Shown: one piece after another, positions 13,743 through 26,327 of the stretch
Numbering within the stretch: the stretch's first letter is position 1
Layout of the letters: each line of letters begins with the position of its first letter
Source: Owenia fusiformis
Taxonomy: Eukaryota; Annelida; Polychaeta; Sabellida; Oweniidae
Length of the DNA: 64,000 nucleotides
Assembly: GCA_903813345.2 (NCBI GenBank)
Contig: CAIIXF020000001.1
Span: 54,980,270-55,044,269, forward strand
Direction of reading: 5' to 3'
Position numbers and translations under genes: made by a program
The notes under the pieces: generated by a model
What the model was told of the DNA's origin: nothing
Databases searched by the model: none
The model's input: the letters and a program-made list of their open reading frames with translations, nothing else

Positions 13743-15312
13743 TAAGGGGGACTCTTTTCTGTTAAAAATTAGAGTGGGCATGGACCTGATTCATCAATAT
13801 CCATTACATCATATGGTATGAGAAAGGAATCAGGTCCATATACATTTACAATTTACATCAATATTTGCAAATCATCCTGGGGATTAGCGGTATAAAAAAT
13901 GTTAATGCCATTAAATGTGCTTTAGTATCACATTTAGCTGCCGGTATCGAATCTACATATTTCTCTATAAGAGGCATATGGCAGATAGCAGAAAGTACTT
14001 AACTTTAGATAAAATACTTAATGTATGAACATTACCTGGAACCGCTAGAATACCCGATGGTTACACTACATAGAGGTGTACGCATCATAAGTGAAATGTT
14101 TATGAGATATACGAACTACATAGTTTTAGCCAAGGGTTTCAAGAGTACATGTAGCATTCTTCCACTCGGTTAGAGGTGTTGAGACTTTACACGAATTAAC
14201 AGACTTCGTCAATGAAAAACAAATGCCTTCCCTGGTTAGTACAACGGACACTCGAATCAGAATTCCAAAAACGCAAATCAACTGGCCTAAACATTCACCA
14301 TATCTTTGTGCCATGTGACTACAATTGGTTAATAATCATAATCGCAACTAGTGAATTCCTTTTTGCGAAAATGTACCCTGTGCGCAGAGTCTAGTTTTAA
14401 ACTACCGACGTTCTGTTTTAGAAGTCAACGAATGCAAAGGGTAGAGAAAATGTACGGTGTAGATAGTATTCAAATAATCAGTATATGCGTTGATTTATAT
14501 GGCAGATCACGATGCGTTATACGCATACATAAAACCCTTCCTAAATAAACCCTACGTAAATATTACGTAGGCGTAAATGTATCTAGATATACCTACGTTT
14601 TATAAACGTAATGCATCAAACCTCTCTATATGAATAGTTCACAGTATAAAACTGCAGGCATCCGTTTCACAAGATCGCTTCAAATGGCCTCCTTTTTCCT
14701 AACAAAAAAACGGGACACCTGGGAAGTAACGATTCTTGAATCAATATGGTGAAAACTTCACCTGGAATTATCTGTCAGAAATGGGCAATTTTTTATCCAA
14801 TTTTGAATATCCTGAACAACTGACATGCGATTTATAGTGAGGCATTACTGCAATATAAAAAGACGTATGCAAACTAACTTAGCTTAAATTCAACACGCTT
14901 CATTTACCATCTAGGCACAAAACTGATTGTCGGAGATTATTCAAAAAGACGGTCACGAGATAGATCCAACCATGTTGATCGGCAGATCAGACAGGTTGAC
15001 GGTCGTCTCAGAAGACCACTCGACGCGCAAAGCGAGGTTGGCATGAGGATCATGGGATTGGCTAATGTTGATAAATAAGAGCTAAATAAAAAGTCAAGGT
15101 GCATTATTTTATTGTCGTGTTATTGCTTTTTCCCGATTTAGATTTATTATATGTGCAACTAATTTTCTGATATCTTGGCTATAAATTCCTTGCACAACAT
15201 TGTCTGTGGTAACTTGTAAGATGTGTTTTAATGTTCCTAAAGTTGATAACACTAAACCTGATATACGGCAGTGTAGGTGTGGACTTGAATAAACAATTTA
15301 AGGTATACTAGA
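13743..15312. other. Spacer with small palindromes only
   Basis: No gene recognised. One short palindrome, CCTACGTAAATATTACGTAGG with a 3-nt centre, lies at about 14551-14571; a related ACGT-containing word follows at about 14592. Confidence 0.45.
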
Positions 15313-17032
15313 CAACAACAACGTCAAAGCATAGCAAATCCCATCGAACAGCAATGGCTGGAATTTTTACAAACAAAAGTTATATAGCAAATATTGTAAA
15401 ATAACATATATAAGAAAGGCCACCATTCCCAAAATGGTTGCTCAGTAGCCAAATTGTCATCAGAAAAAATAATATGCTTTTAATGTAGGCACATATAAAA
15501 TTTAAAAAAATTCTCGGCCATCTTTTAAATGGCCATCTACTTCCAAACATGTCTTAAGACAGTGTGGTATGCTTATTCACATATCAAATATGTACAAAAT
15601 TTACCACTTTTAGAGTTATAGTAAAAATGTAAAAATGGCGGCCATTAGTTATAGTAAAAAATGTTAAATAACACACATCAAAATGGCAGCCATTTTGAAA
15701 AATGGCCGCCAAAAATGTCATTATAGACATTGTGAAATTTTTATGCAGGGCGTCCACAAAAAAGTATACCCAACTTCAAATCCAAATTATTAGAATCCTA
15801 AGCAGTTTTTTATAAAATACAAAGGTAGAAGTAAAAAGCCTGATTTATTCTCCATCAAATGGTGCCAAGATCATTATGTAACTGTCATGTATGACTGAGC
15901 AATCTTGACCATTATGAGATGTGGTAAAATTGGCGCCATGCCAAGTTACCTTCCTATGTGGCAATTGATGTGTAATTGGCTTAGTATTCTTTTTTCTGTT
16001 ACATTAAGTTAGAGGACAGGCCTTCCTTACTGAACTGGACTTGGGAACAACTCTCTTATGAAAAAAAGGTTTGGCAAAAAGCTTAACTTACTGTAAAATG
16101 GGCCTGCAAAAATGGTTCATGTAACACCTGAGCAGTAGAGCAAACAAAAAGTTCTAAAAAGCAAGTCCCATGTACTGTGTATAGAACCCCTATACTTACT
16201 GTTGAAATGGATTCTAGCAATACTGTCCCACATGAATCTACTTGTTTAGACTCAATAAACTTGAGTTCTTCCGAGAGAATGAGGATTTCAGCAAGGGATA
16301 TTGACTTTACACGGGGATACAATTGACTTCAAAGCTGCATATCACCAAGTAGAACTTTCATTGCTGATGAAGAGGCTCTTCAGATCCAATTTCTTGAGAG
16401 GGAGGTACCAACTCAAACTTATGCAAAAGTGTGAAGAACATGAAACAAGTTTGAATTTGAACATTAATAATGTTTTGTACACAAAAAACATCCACTGTGT
16501 CATTCCTTCTTGAATGCTAACTTGGCACAGTGCTGATTTTACCACCTTTCATAACAGTCACAATTGCTTAGTTATCCATGACAGTTACATAATGGTCTAG
16601 GTACCATTGGATGGAGGACAAACTATGCCTTTTACTGCTACCTTCGTATTTATTAAAAAATGCTCAGAATTCTAGTATCCTGGTTTTGAAGTTGGGTATA
16701 CCTTTTTGTGGACGCCCTGTAGTATTCACATACCAAATATGAACAAAATCGCTCCACTACTTTTCAAGTTACAGCAAAAATCGTAAAATGGCGTGTAAAG
16801 GCAAACATTTTTCAAGATTTGCTATTACAGTTTTGTAAACAGTGCCTATATAACTGTAAAATCGGCACTAAAATGGCTGCCATTTTTAACGAGCGGCAAT
16901 TTCGAGCAGAACTTATACTCCCATAGGGCACATGTGTTCAAAATATACGAAATCGGGTGAACGGTATTTGAGTTATCGCCTGGACAGACGGAGGTGTTCC
17001 CTACATCCCTCCGAACTTCGTTCGATGGGATA
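15313..17032. mobile_element. Repeat family with CGAACTTCGTTCG end, copy B, split by a MITE
   Basis: Starts with CAACAACGTCAAAGCATAGC and ends CCGAACTTCGTTCGATGGGA, the same order as copy A. Perfect 12-bp inverted words ATCCCATCGAAC (15338-15349) and GTTCGATGGGAT (17020-17031) sit near the ends. The interior repeats AAAATGGCNGCCATTTT palindromes (for example near 15680 and 16873). A CAGGG-ended MITE at 15746-16719 interrupts it and so is younger. Confidence 0.65.
15746..16719. mobile_element. Long-armed CAGGGCGTCC MITE nested in copy B
   Basis: CAGGGCGTCCACAAAAA at 15746 is inverted as TTTTTGTGGACGCCCTG ending at 16719, and the match continues through GTATACCCAACTTCAAA. Further inward, arms of about 220 bp pair imperfectly (15850-15955 against 16520-16625). 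Right flank is TA; left is TG, probably a decayed TA duplication. The centre is unrelated sequence without a recognised gene. Confidence 0.8.
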
Positions 17033-18265
17033 ACTGTGCAAATGTTTGTATCCTCTTTCTGACGTATTTTTGTGATACGTGCAGCCAGATCGTGAACCAA
17101 AATTGATTTATCTAATGTTGATACAAGTGAACCATCATGTCCGGTTGTTTACATAACATATTGTAAATATATTTATTGGAAAGAAAGTTGGAAGAAAAAT
17201 ACGTCTAAGTAAAAATATACAAATTAGCTTAGTCAGTGAACGGTGTCTGTGTTATAACAAAAATCGAAACTTATCGAAACAGTGTTATAACGATTTATGC
17301 ATTCCTGATAAAATGTAGCAAAACTGCCGTGTTATATAAACGACACAAAGCATATTTTACCTTCAAAACAATACACTTGTTTTTTGGAAACAAGGCAATG
17401 TCCGCTGTTTTACCATTAAGACGTAAATATGACGTATATCTACGCAACGTTGATATGCACTTGATTTTAATGGTTTTCGGACGTTGACACCAGCTTTCAT
17501 TTTATGAAATATCATTTTTTGCTCCAGATGACCGATTTCCGAGTTATTGATGTCAAGAACATATCCTGTAACATTCCGGAATAGGACTTTGTATTTAAAG
17601 TATGAATCCAATACAGTTGTAAAGCAATTTAGTTCGTTTTGCTTATGGCTGGTTGGTTCGGCCCTTATGTGTACGTTTGTTATAATTTGTAATGCTATTC
17701 GTTCCCTCTCCCGTTTTCCCTGTAATACATATTCAATTCATAACATTAATGACTTATTTACAGAACATAAAAAAAATTAGAAGTAGCCACCCAGGTAGCC
17801 TGGCATTTTGTCCTGTGTATGTTAAGTAAAAGAGAAGCAATGGGTATTGAGTAGACTAGAAAGGCTTTTAACAATAGTTTCGAAATGTGATAATTAAACC
17901 ATTATCGCCACTAATACAATCCTGTATTCTACTTCACCCATTATTTATTTGGATCAAAACGGAACAGATTGTAAATTGGATGTTATACGTATTATTCTGA
18001 GTTATACATATGGTGTCTATCATGATCCAAGCTAATCAGATACAACAGAACAAGTTCAAAATATGATGATTTTAAATATAGACACATTTTTTACCACTGA
18101 GCCCATAAATCAGGGCTACACGTAATAAGTCAAAATGACATTTACTGGGATTTAGGGAGAAATATGAAATATGCGATTAATGCTGAAGTTTCTTAGGCTG
18201 ATATGCCCTAGAATGTTAGTTTTCTATCCATTGAGTTTGAATTTAGCTCCTAACTTTTCATCTAA
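17033..18265. other. Spacer without recognised features
   Basis: Short open frames at 17236-17780 on both strands overlap each other and show no domain. No repeat ends were seen. Confidence 0.45.
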
Positions 18266-18454
18266 GTGTGATGACCCGAGAGCAACCCCAGGGAATGGCC
18301 AACTGCACAGAGTGACGAGCCATGTAGTGGCATGAATGAAAGTGTGCTAGAATCAATGTCCCGTGCCGGAATCGAACCCGCACCTTTTGGCGCTAAATAC
18401 CGAATTAACTTAACTTGCCATCCAGGGGTCCGTTTTGGAACCGTTGTAAACGAC
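18266..18454 (-). mobile_element. tRNA-derived SINE, copy 1
   Basis: On the minus strand a perfect Pol III B box GGTTCGATTCC (18368-18378) is preceded by an A-box-like TGGCAAGTTAA near 18408-18418. The tail past the B box shares GGCACGGGACATTGATTCTA with copy 2 (where it reads GTACAGGGCATTGAATTTA), then a CGAAAG/GGCTCG and GGGTC-type end. Both copies are bounded by TGTAA/GTCG-like words. The tRNA part is decayed: the acceptor arms do not pair. Confidence 0.62.
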
Positions 18455-19427
18455 GATTTGGTCATAATAGTATGCACAACCAAAATGTTTCAGCAGTTTT
18501 GCTGAGTATTTTTTCCTGGCTGTTTACGATTGTTTCTCGATTAGTTTGCATGGCGAAATATTTGGAATTCAGATTCAACTTAGTTTCGCTGAGATCGGAA
18601 GTTTATAGAAACCAAAGAATTTTGGCCACCATCTTGAGTGATACTAACTGCAGTTAGAGTCATCCAGGTGTGGAACAGTGAATATATCAAACTGTAATAT
18701 TTACCATTTAGACTAATTTGTCCTACCCTTAATTTGCAGATAATAATTTAGACAGACATTGGAGATATATCAGCATTTCCACCAATTTAAGCATTTGGAT
18801 GACCATTTAGGAGTTTCAAAATCTCAAATCATAAGTATAATACTTTATTTTGGATCTAATGTAGTGTAATGTAACCATACTTTGAAGAGATCTCTAAATT
18901 GAAAATAAAAAAGGTTCGCTAATAAGGTACGCTACTATACGATGTACAATAGCAGGTGTAACGTTTTTGTAATTGTATTGTTAGGAATCATCAATAGACA
19001 GTAGACATGGATTAAACGATTTAGAAAACCAACCTAATAACCAGACTTCTGTTGAAATAATAACTTTGACTATTCTTCTTCATCTATTCAAATTACCTGG
19101 AAAATAAAATACCTGTTGTTTAAATTACTAGGTCAGTTACAAAATGGCTGATTAATACATTGACCAAGCCATAGAATTTAATTCTCTTGACATTATAATT
19201 ACATAATAACTATGAGAAATGGTTTTGTCTGAAATCGATTATCTGTAATCAATTACAATTCGTTTTCCCACTGGACTGCCTTGTTACCTTTAATGAATCT
19301 AATTGTAAGTACTTAAATAACTTGGTTTCTGACCAATCTGAAAAACTGTTATTAACAGTAACAAATTAAAATATTGAACATAAATTCACCCAAATGGAGA
19401 GAGCAATGAACATTTGTAGCTGTCCAT
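18455..19427. other. AT-rich spacer, nothing recognised
   Basis: No coding frame or repeat recognised. Confidence 0.45.
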
Positions 19428-19436
19428 GACAATGTT

Positions 19437-19507
19437 TACCCTTTGCATTCGTTTGACTTCACTTCTTAAAAGAGAGCTTCGTCTTACTAGACTCTGCACG
19501 CAGGGTA
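19437..19507. mobile_element. 71-bp miniature element, copy 1, with 9-bp target duplication
   Basis: Ends TACCCT and AGGGTA are inverted. Flanked by GACAATGTT at 19428-19436 and GACAATGTT at 19508-19516, an exact 9-bp duplication. The first 40 bp and last 22 bp are identical to copy 2 at 43715-43783; only the middle (CTTCGTCTT here, TAGTTTA there) differs. No protein or poly(A) tail, so a very small DNA-transposon derivative is the best reading. 9-bp duplications occur in Mutator-like and Merlin elements (family knowledge); assignment not possible by eye. Confidence 0.8.
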
Positions 19508-22500
19508 GACAATGTTAAAATAGAAATAATGCAATATAAAGGGAACAACACAATTATACGACTTCGAGCTGTTTTGGATTACTTCGGTCCAAAGCCTTCT
19601 CTATATTCCGGCTTTGAGGAGGAAGATTGAGCTGCCTTAGTATTATAAATATTGTAAATCATTGTGTCACACGCACAGTAAATATGGCATAATAATATGA
19701 AATATACCTTTATGTATAGATTTGAAGAACATCAGCTCACATCCCCGTCTGAATCTATTGTTATATTTGATTTCTTTAAGCGAGAATAATTTCAAATTTT
19801 ATTCACGTTCAGAACCGGAAGCCATTTTTAGCTACAGCGAGAAAATTTCACCATGTTTCAAACTCCGAAATGAAATTTTGAAATATCTAAATCCAGACAA
19901 GCAACGCTTCATCCTAAATATGATTAATATTCTTAAAAATATTTATAAAATTTATTAAAAATGAGTTCTAGGTGCGTGTAGCACCTTTTCTAGAGTACAT
20001 ACGAAATCAATGAAGTTACGTCTAGCTGTAAGCTAGAGACTCGAGTAAGTTTTGGATAGTGAGCTTGCCATCAGATTTGTAAGTAATGTTTTTCAAACCT
20101 TTTTTCTGGAGTACCTTTGCAACGTACTCTATCCGTGGTCCTAGTTACCGCTTAATCACCGGTTACGTGATCTTCAATCAAATACTACAATAGTCAAATA
20201 CATTTTTAGCTTTCCATAGGCTTCGTTCACGCGTGTTCATTTCAATATTCTTTTATTTCAATGCAACATTTCAACCTAGCAGACTTGTAGTTATAAAAAA
20301 TAGCCTCTTGATTCAGATTCTCCCATGTGCTATCAAAAAGCTAAAGACTGATCAGGTAAAAAAGAAAAATGACTCCTATGAAAAACACTTAAAATTGAAA
20401 AAGTCAAGGCATCAGTCTACAGAATGTTTTCTTACCTTTTAATGCTGCATTTATATCTGTCATGTACACGTCTAAATATCCCTACAGAGAATGATTCAAT
20501 CTTTAAGAAACCCGAGCTTAGAGAATAAAGCTTTTGTTGATGGTCTCCTTACCATGTGGACCAACAATCTTAATCCTACTAGATGATCCCCTCCACAAAC
20601 GTCAATCCATCACCCGATATCTATTGATTTTTGATTTCTCGAAAGCTTACGAGTTGCGATCGCTTACGTAATAGAAAGCTTCCTGAAGTATTCGTCAACT
20701 CTATTATAGCAGATTGTTCGCTATACCCTAGCTTATTCTAAATGGAACGCTATCAGTCCGATTTTACACGAAACAATTATCATTTCGCTCTGACTAGCTC
20801 TGTTCTGTTCGTATACTTCACTAGTCCTTAATACATTTCCGTCCTTACGCTTAGCTTAGATGGATTTCAGATAATTAACAAACAATGTGTGTTGAATGTT
20901 TGGTAATTATACAAATTGGATTTTCTACTTTCACGAGATAATCGAATTTAAACACGAAACGTATAATATTTATCTTACAACACCTACATTAGTTTTGTTC
21001 TTTAAATCACTACGATACTTCAATCCCACTACTATTTGTAGAATTTCATTAATCGGAGATGTAACTTAAAGGGCATCGTTTACTTCATCACCGTAGACTC
21101 CTATTTTTATTGTCTTTCTTTTCATTTGGGATCATACATCAAACCCCCAAGTCCTGATTAACGTGATAGAATCATCCAAAGTATCCACTGATGTACTTAC
21201 TTAACATAACTAAACTCATATGAAGACGCACGATGGACTACTTTTCACCTGGCATCGTATAGATCATAAATGCTACGAAATACGGATTTTACCTCTAAGC
21301 GGTTGTATCTTGGATCAGTTTGCCCTTGTGGAGCTTAATTTCCTTTTTACGATCCCGTTAATCTCAATGCCTGAACCGATTACAAGTCCATATGACAGGG
21401 TTAAACTTTGATATTTACAACACTTGTTGATAGCGTAACTGTATTCAATATGTGTGCTGGTAGAGAAAAGTCTGTTTATAATACGAGATTGGTTATCAAA
21501 AGGCAGAACAGCCAGAGCCGAAGTCATACTTGATATCAAAGAACTATAGCTTTGTTTGGTTATTCAAATCCGATGATTCCAATCCACAAAATGGTACATG
21601 GTAATTTAGAGGAATAAATATAATAGTCTATATAATAGTATTCGATACGCAATTGAAATGTGGGTACACTACTGTATTATGTAAAATTTATATCATATAA
21701 AATCACGCAAGGCACTGTCAAACGTGACTTTGGGAATAGGAGGTATGTATTTCGATTAGATGTTCATGAAAAATGGCATCATAATGTCGTATCTTAATGG
21801 AGAGGATTAATTATTTTCTTGCCCTGAACTTCCTGCAAAAAAGGAATTGCATTTCTTCGTGTTACAAATAATTCATTGTTATTTACCAAGATAAGTGCAT
21901 TTTAGAACTAAAACATCTTCAAGACATTGAGACTTGCTTTTGCAATTTATGAACTCAAATTATGTGTTGGGTGCCACTTAAATACACTACATACACTTTG
22001 ACTTCTATTTTAGCCGAACTAAGCCTTATTCCATATTCCCAATTTAGTTCTACACGATTGTACAGGTTCGACCAGAAAAGATGCATCTTTAGCTTTTGCT
22101 GCCCTCAATCATTTATAAGCGCAATGCGTGTATTTCTAAAACCTCATCGTTTGAGATGCAACAGTCGGTTTTTCCAAACAGCATCCTTTGTTTAGGATTT
22201 TCGAAAGAGACTAGTAAACATCTCAGTATATTTGTTAAAGAGACATAAAATCGTAATTCGTTATTTTCAATTCAAAACCATAAAAACTAATAAATATGAC
22301 CATGTGTCATATACAAAGAGATCAAAAAATGTATTGTTCAAAAATATAGAATACTATAAAAATCGCTGAGCAAAAGGCAACCATGCTTACCTTTATACGA
22401 TAGTAACGAGATGTTGTCAAGTGTTTTTTTTAAATACAGATATGAATAATTTTAGAAATAAGTTGTATCACTACACTGCAATTGTTAGAATATAAATCAT

Positions 22501-23292
22501 ACTAATAATATTAATATGCATGTTTAATAAGCAAGTATTCTATTTAGAATTAATTATGTTTTCTGTTTGGGTAGACGTGATCATTTGATCGTCTTTGGCA
22601 CCTGGATCCATCGGAAGGTGAAACTGTTTTTGATGGAAGGGGTATGATTGCAAATTCCTAATTTCAAGATAATAGTTGTTGTTTCAAATTAACAGTAATT
22701 TTGGGGTGTATTAAGCCCAATAGACATGTGAAAATTGGAATACTTGGAGTATGTTGTACCAAATTATGGAGATTGAAGAATACGACATTAATACGGTAAA
22801 AATCTGTAAAACCTTTTAGCCCACTCTGTGTATTTAAGATTGAGCTATGTAGAAGCTTTAGAGTTGATCCTCGAAAGGGGTTCTCCGTTCTATCGTCATC
22901 GAATAAAATCTGGCAAACCTTATCGAATTCAGTATCGTGATAAATTTGGTTTTATCCAGCTAAACTACTCAGTTGCAAAATCAAACACGCATTAATTGAG
23001 TAAGATCAAGACATTAACGGTGTGTTTACAATATGTCAGAACGTGATCTGTGTCTTAATGCCCCATTGGATTCACAACTCCATCAATTATATTAGACTAT
23101 CTACACGTTGTAACAGTTTATATATGAATCAAACGTGAGTATGGAAAAAAAGTGCAAGATATTAACCTCTCTACAAATGTTCACTTTCGAATTATTGCCA
23201 AGTCATGAAATTTTGTAAAAGCATAACAAGGAATGGTATGAGACAGAAATACTTAACAATACTGAATAAACAATCTTCATTCCTGCAGATAA
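19508..23292. other. Spacer with no supported gene
   Basis: Several open frames of 60-80 codons, none with a domain. A short string at about 20622-20665 faintly resembles a LINE reverse-transcriptase motif but is too short to call. A small hairpin lies at about 22573-22594 (GACGTGATCATTTGATCGTC). Confidence 0.4.
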
Positions 23293-23497
23293 ATTGACAA
23301 GAGATGCATACAGTATCTGAGATGAAGAAAAATATTGACACGAGATGCATACAGTATCTGATATGAAGAAAAATATTGACACGAGATGCATACAGTATCT
23401 GATATGAAGAAAAATATTGACACGAGATGCATACAGTATCTGATATGAAGAAAAATATTGACACGAGATGCATACAGTATCTGATATGAAGAAAAAT
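23293..23497. repeat. Tandem array, 5 copies of a 41-bp unit
   Basis: Unit starts ATTGACACGAGATGCATACA and ends AAGAAAAAT, at 23293, 23334, 23375, 23416 and 23457. Copies 2-5 are essentially identical; copy 1 differs at two bases. Because 41 is not a multiple of 3, every reading frame on the minus strand shows a shifting repetitive 'protein'; these frames are not genes. Confidence 0.95.
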
Positions 23498-24739
23498 ACA
23501 GCATTCATCTCTCTAAGCCATTTGAGCTGACAGTGTTAAGTTAACAATGTTATGGTATTCAGAACATTTTATATAATTAAGGATTTAAGCCCCTGGATTC
23601 AGTTCAATGAGGAATGACCATTCATAGAAGGTGTTGCTTTCCAAAATTTGCACAAAATGCGCAGCATCCAGTATTCATTTCAGGAAACTGCGCCTGAAAG
23701 GAAACATTGCAAAATATTTTCTATCATGTTACTAAAATATAAGTAATCACTAAAGACATATTTTCAACGAAACCTTTTGCACAGGTCAAGTTGACAAAGC
23801 ATCAATTTCAACCTGTAGAGTCAAGTTGTCACCTTGAGAATCACATAAGGAATGGCCTTGGATGCGATGATTGGTTATATAATCTACTGCAGTTATATAT
23901 AAATACTGTGTTCGGATTGGTTGGATTCGGACACATGTCTTGCCCAGCGATATATACAGAATATCACATCATTTTGAGTGATATCATTTTTATCGCCGAG
24001 TTGATATCTACGAGGCGATAAAATCATATCACGAGAAATTATGTGATATGGGGTTTATCCCATGATTACAATCACCTTGTGATGTTCTGATCCAATTTCC
24101 AGGACATTGACAGACTAGATAAACTAGAAATTAGAATATCAATTAAATATTTGAAACACTTTATTTTTCCAATTAAAAGTAAATAACATGATATAGTTCG
24201 TCATAAATACCATTTTAAATCGTTAGTTAGCAGCCTTCTAATCAAATTATATACACAATCGTAATTCAATACACCAATGAAACTTAATGAGAATAAATTA
24301 ACGAACCTATTTTCTCAAAAGAGAATAAATTATCTGACCTAACTTCCAACAATATTGTGGCGCGAAATGCAAATGTGATATCACACGGATATGCGTGAGA
24401 TAAACGATATCAAACGCATATGAGTTTGATAAACGATTTTCTGGAAAATATCACACGGATTTCAATAATATCAGAAATATCAATAGCTGTTATTGTACAG
24501 ATAACACATTAATCGTGGGATAAGTATGAATAACACACTACGCTAAGACTTCAAGTCCAATAGAGTCTTTTCCATATAGCTTTGATATCTCGTTAAAGCC
24601 TAGTTTTTAGTGAGACTTTAGGAGATCCGCATTTCTAACCATTAAAGACCAACATTTTATTCAATCGGATGGCATATTTGAATTATGATTGTAATTTTCC
24701 ATCAAAACAACTGATTTGCACAGTTATTTACCTTTATTC
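23498..24739. other. Spacer with ATATCAC-rich palindromes
   Basis: A stem of about 19 bp lies at about 23977-24032, with the core TTTTATCGCC (23987-23996) and GGCGATAAAA (24014-24023). Related GATATCACACGGAT and TGATAAACGAT words recur at 24380-24470. Together they could be the two ends of a decayed foldback element; no duplication was found. Confidence 0.45.
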
Positions 24740-25320
24740 AAAGGTCCATGTGCAGTATGGCAAGTGATTTTAGACGGTCATATCTTTCACCGTGAGTACT
24801 TTCTGACCATAAATACAGTGGTCGTTATTAAACGATATGTCTTCTTTCAAGTGAAATCCCCAAGATAGTAAAATATCAATTCAACTCTCTGAAAAATTAA
24901 AATTTGGGACCCAACCTTATCACTTTTTGAAAATGTAAAGCTTATTTTCTCAAAAAAGGATCTTGTTTTTCTCAATTTAAACATATCAAAAGTTTCTTCT
25001 ACACTATATGAACACTTTCTGAAAAGGGGATAGGTATTGAAATGCATTAAAGTTAAAAACCATATTTCCCATGTTGTTTTCATATAGGGAAAACTCGTGA
25101 TATCCATTGTTTTCAGCATAATTTTGTTCATCAAAATTGATATCATATTATATCAACATAATTTTTCGGATTGTTCGATCGATATTTTTATCATCATTGG
25201 CACTTCACTTGAAAGAAAACATATTGTTTTCATAAAAACCACTGTATTTATGCCCAGAAAGTTTTCATGGTGGGAGATATGACAGTCTTAAATCACTTGC
25301 CATACTGCACATGGACCTTT
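24740..25320. mobile_element. Foldback MITE with arms of about 120 bp
   Basis: AAAGGTCCATGTGCAGTATG at 24740 on is inverted at the right end (25301-25320). The arms continue with mismatches through AAGTGATTTNAGAC, ATAAATACAGTGG and CTTTCAAGTGAA (to about 24860 and from about 25195). Centre unique; the 99-codon minus frame at 24847-25146 is a by-product. Target duplication not resolved. Confidence 0.7.
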
Positions 25321-25462
25321 CAAAGTTTTCCAAGTTCTCTGAAAAAGGTCGGGCTAAATCCCCATTGACACAATCTTGAAAAACCTTTAAAAGTCCATTT
25401 ATTCTTATAAGGATTGCAATTTTAATGTCAAATCACAACCCATATGTCACCAAGCTTATTTA

Positions 25463-26067
25463 CAGGGTGTCCCGAAAGTATGGGACCCCCTAGGCAGACA
25501 TATACCAATGTCTCCATAGTATTTGTCATATAATTTTAAAGGTCGTTCAAAGTAACATTGATTTGCCAAATATCATGGTTCAACTCACAAAGGTATTTCC
25601 AAATTTAGGGTTTAGCCAAAATCAAAGTCAGTTTTACACCAAAATAATAGTCATTTTGTCTCCCTAGGCCATGTTAACAGCAGCAATGCCTTCCATTTAT
25701 GACCTTAAATGCGCTTCAAATAGGGATGTGGCATTTTGTAATCCGTATAAAACCTTTTTAAGGCATTTAAGAAGAGTTTCCCCAACGTCCTCTTTTTGAA
25801 CACAATATCCATCCTATCTTCGACAATAGCACCCATATTTTAGGTCACATTCAGGTCAGGGTTGTTTCCAGGGTACTAAATTGAACTATAGTTTTGGCCA
25901 AACGCTAAGTTTTGAAATGCCTGTAACTTTTTACCATTTGTGAGTTGAACCATGATACTTGGCAAATTAATGTAACTTTGGATAAGATTTAAAATGATAT
26001 ATAACACATACTATGAATACATTGGTATATGTCTGCCTAGGGGGCTCCATACTTTCGGGACACCCTG
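25463..26067. mobile_element. CAGGGTGTCCCGAAAGTA MITE, 605 bp, TA target site
   Basis: Left end CAGGGTGTCCCGAAAGTATG and right end CATACTTTCGGGACACCCTG are inverted, with TA on both sides (25461-25462, 26068-26069). The arms continue through CTAGGCAGACATATACCAAT. TA duplication and this end type fit Tc1/mariner-type non-autonomous elements. No transposase inside. Confidence 0.88.
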
Positions 26068-26327
26068 TAGTTACATTCGAATGGTGTTTTAAGTTGATCG
26101 GAATGGAACTACTTGTTAGATCAATAAACTAAGGGAATTTTTCGCATATGTTTCCGTGTATTCTGGCCTTACCAACACCCATGCTGCCATCTATTTTTCC
26201 AATTATATAAAAGACGCTCAATTCGCCAAAAGGTGAAACGTTCAGGGGTAAATATTCATAATATGAAAATACTTCCCTAATGGAAATGATAAATCTAACC
26301 ACACAGTTAACTTGTATAGACAGTATA

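Noticed and set aside
16301-16513. Short string resembling a reverse-transcriptase motif inside the MITE centre
   Set aside because: Only about a dozen residues fit and the rest of the frame does not; too little to call a retroelement fossil.
20612-20700. String FDFSKAY, like a LINE reverse-transcriptase motif
   Set aside because: Isolated seven residues; no neighbouring RT blocks, endonuclease or 3' tail could be seen.
23293-23497. CRISPR array
   Set aside because: Units are directly joined with no spacers, in eukaryotic DNA.
23192-23508. Repetitive 75-101 codon frames on the minus strand
   Set aside because: They are three frames of the same 41-bp tandem array.
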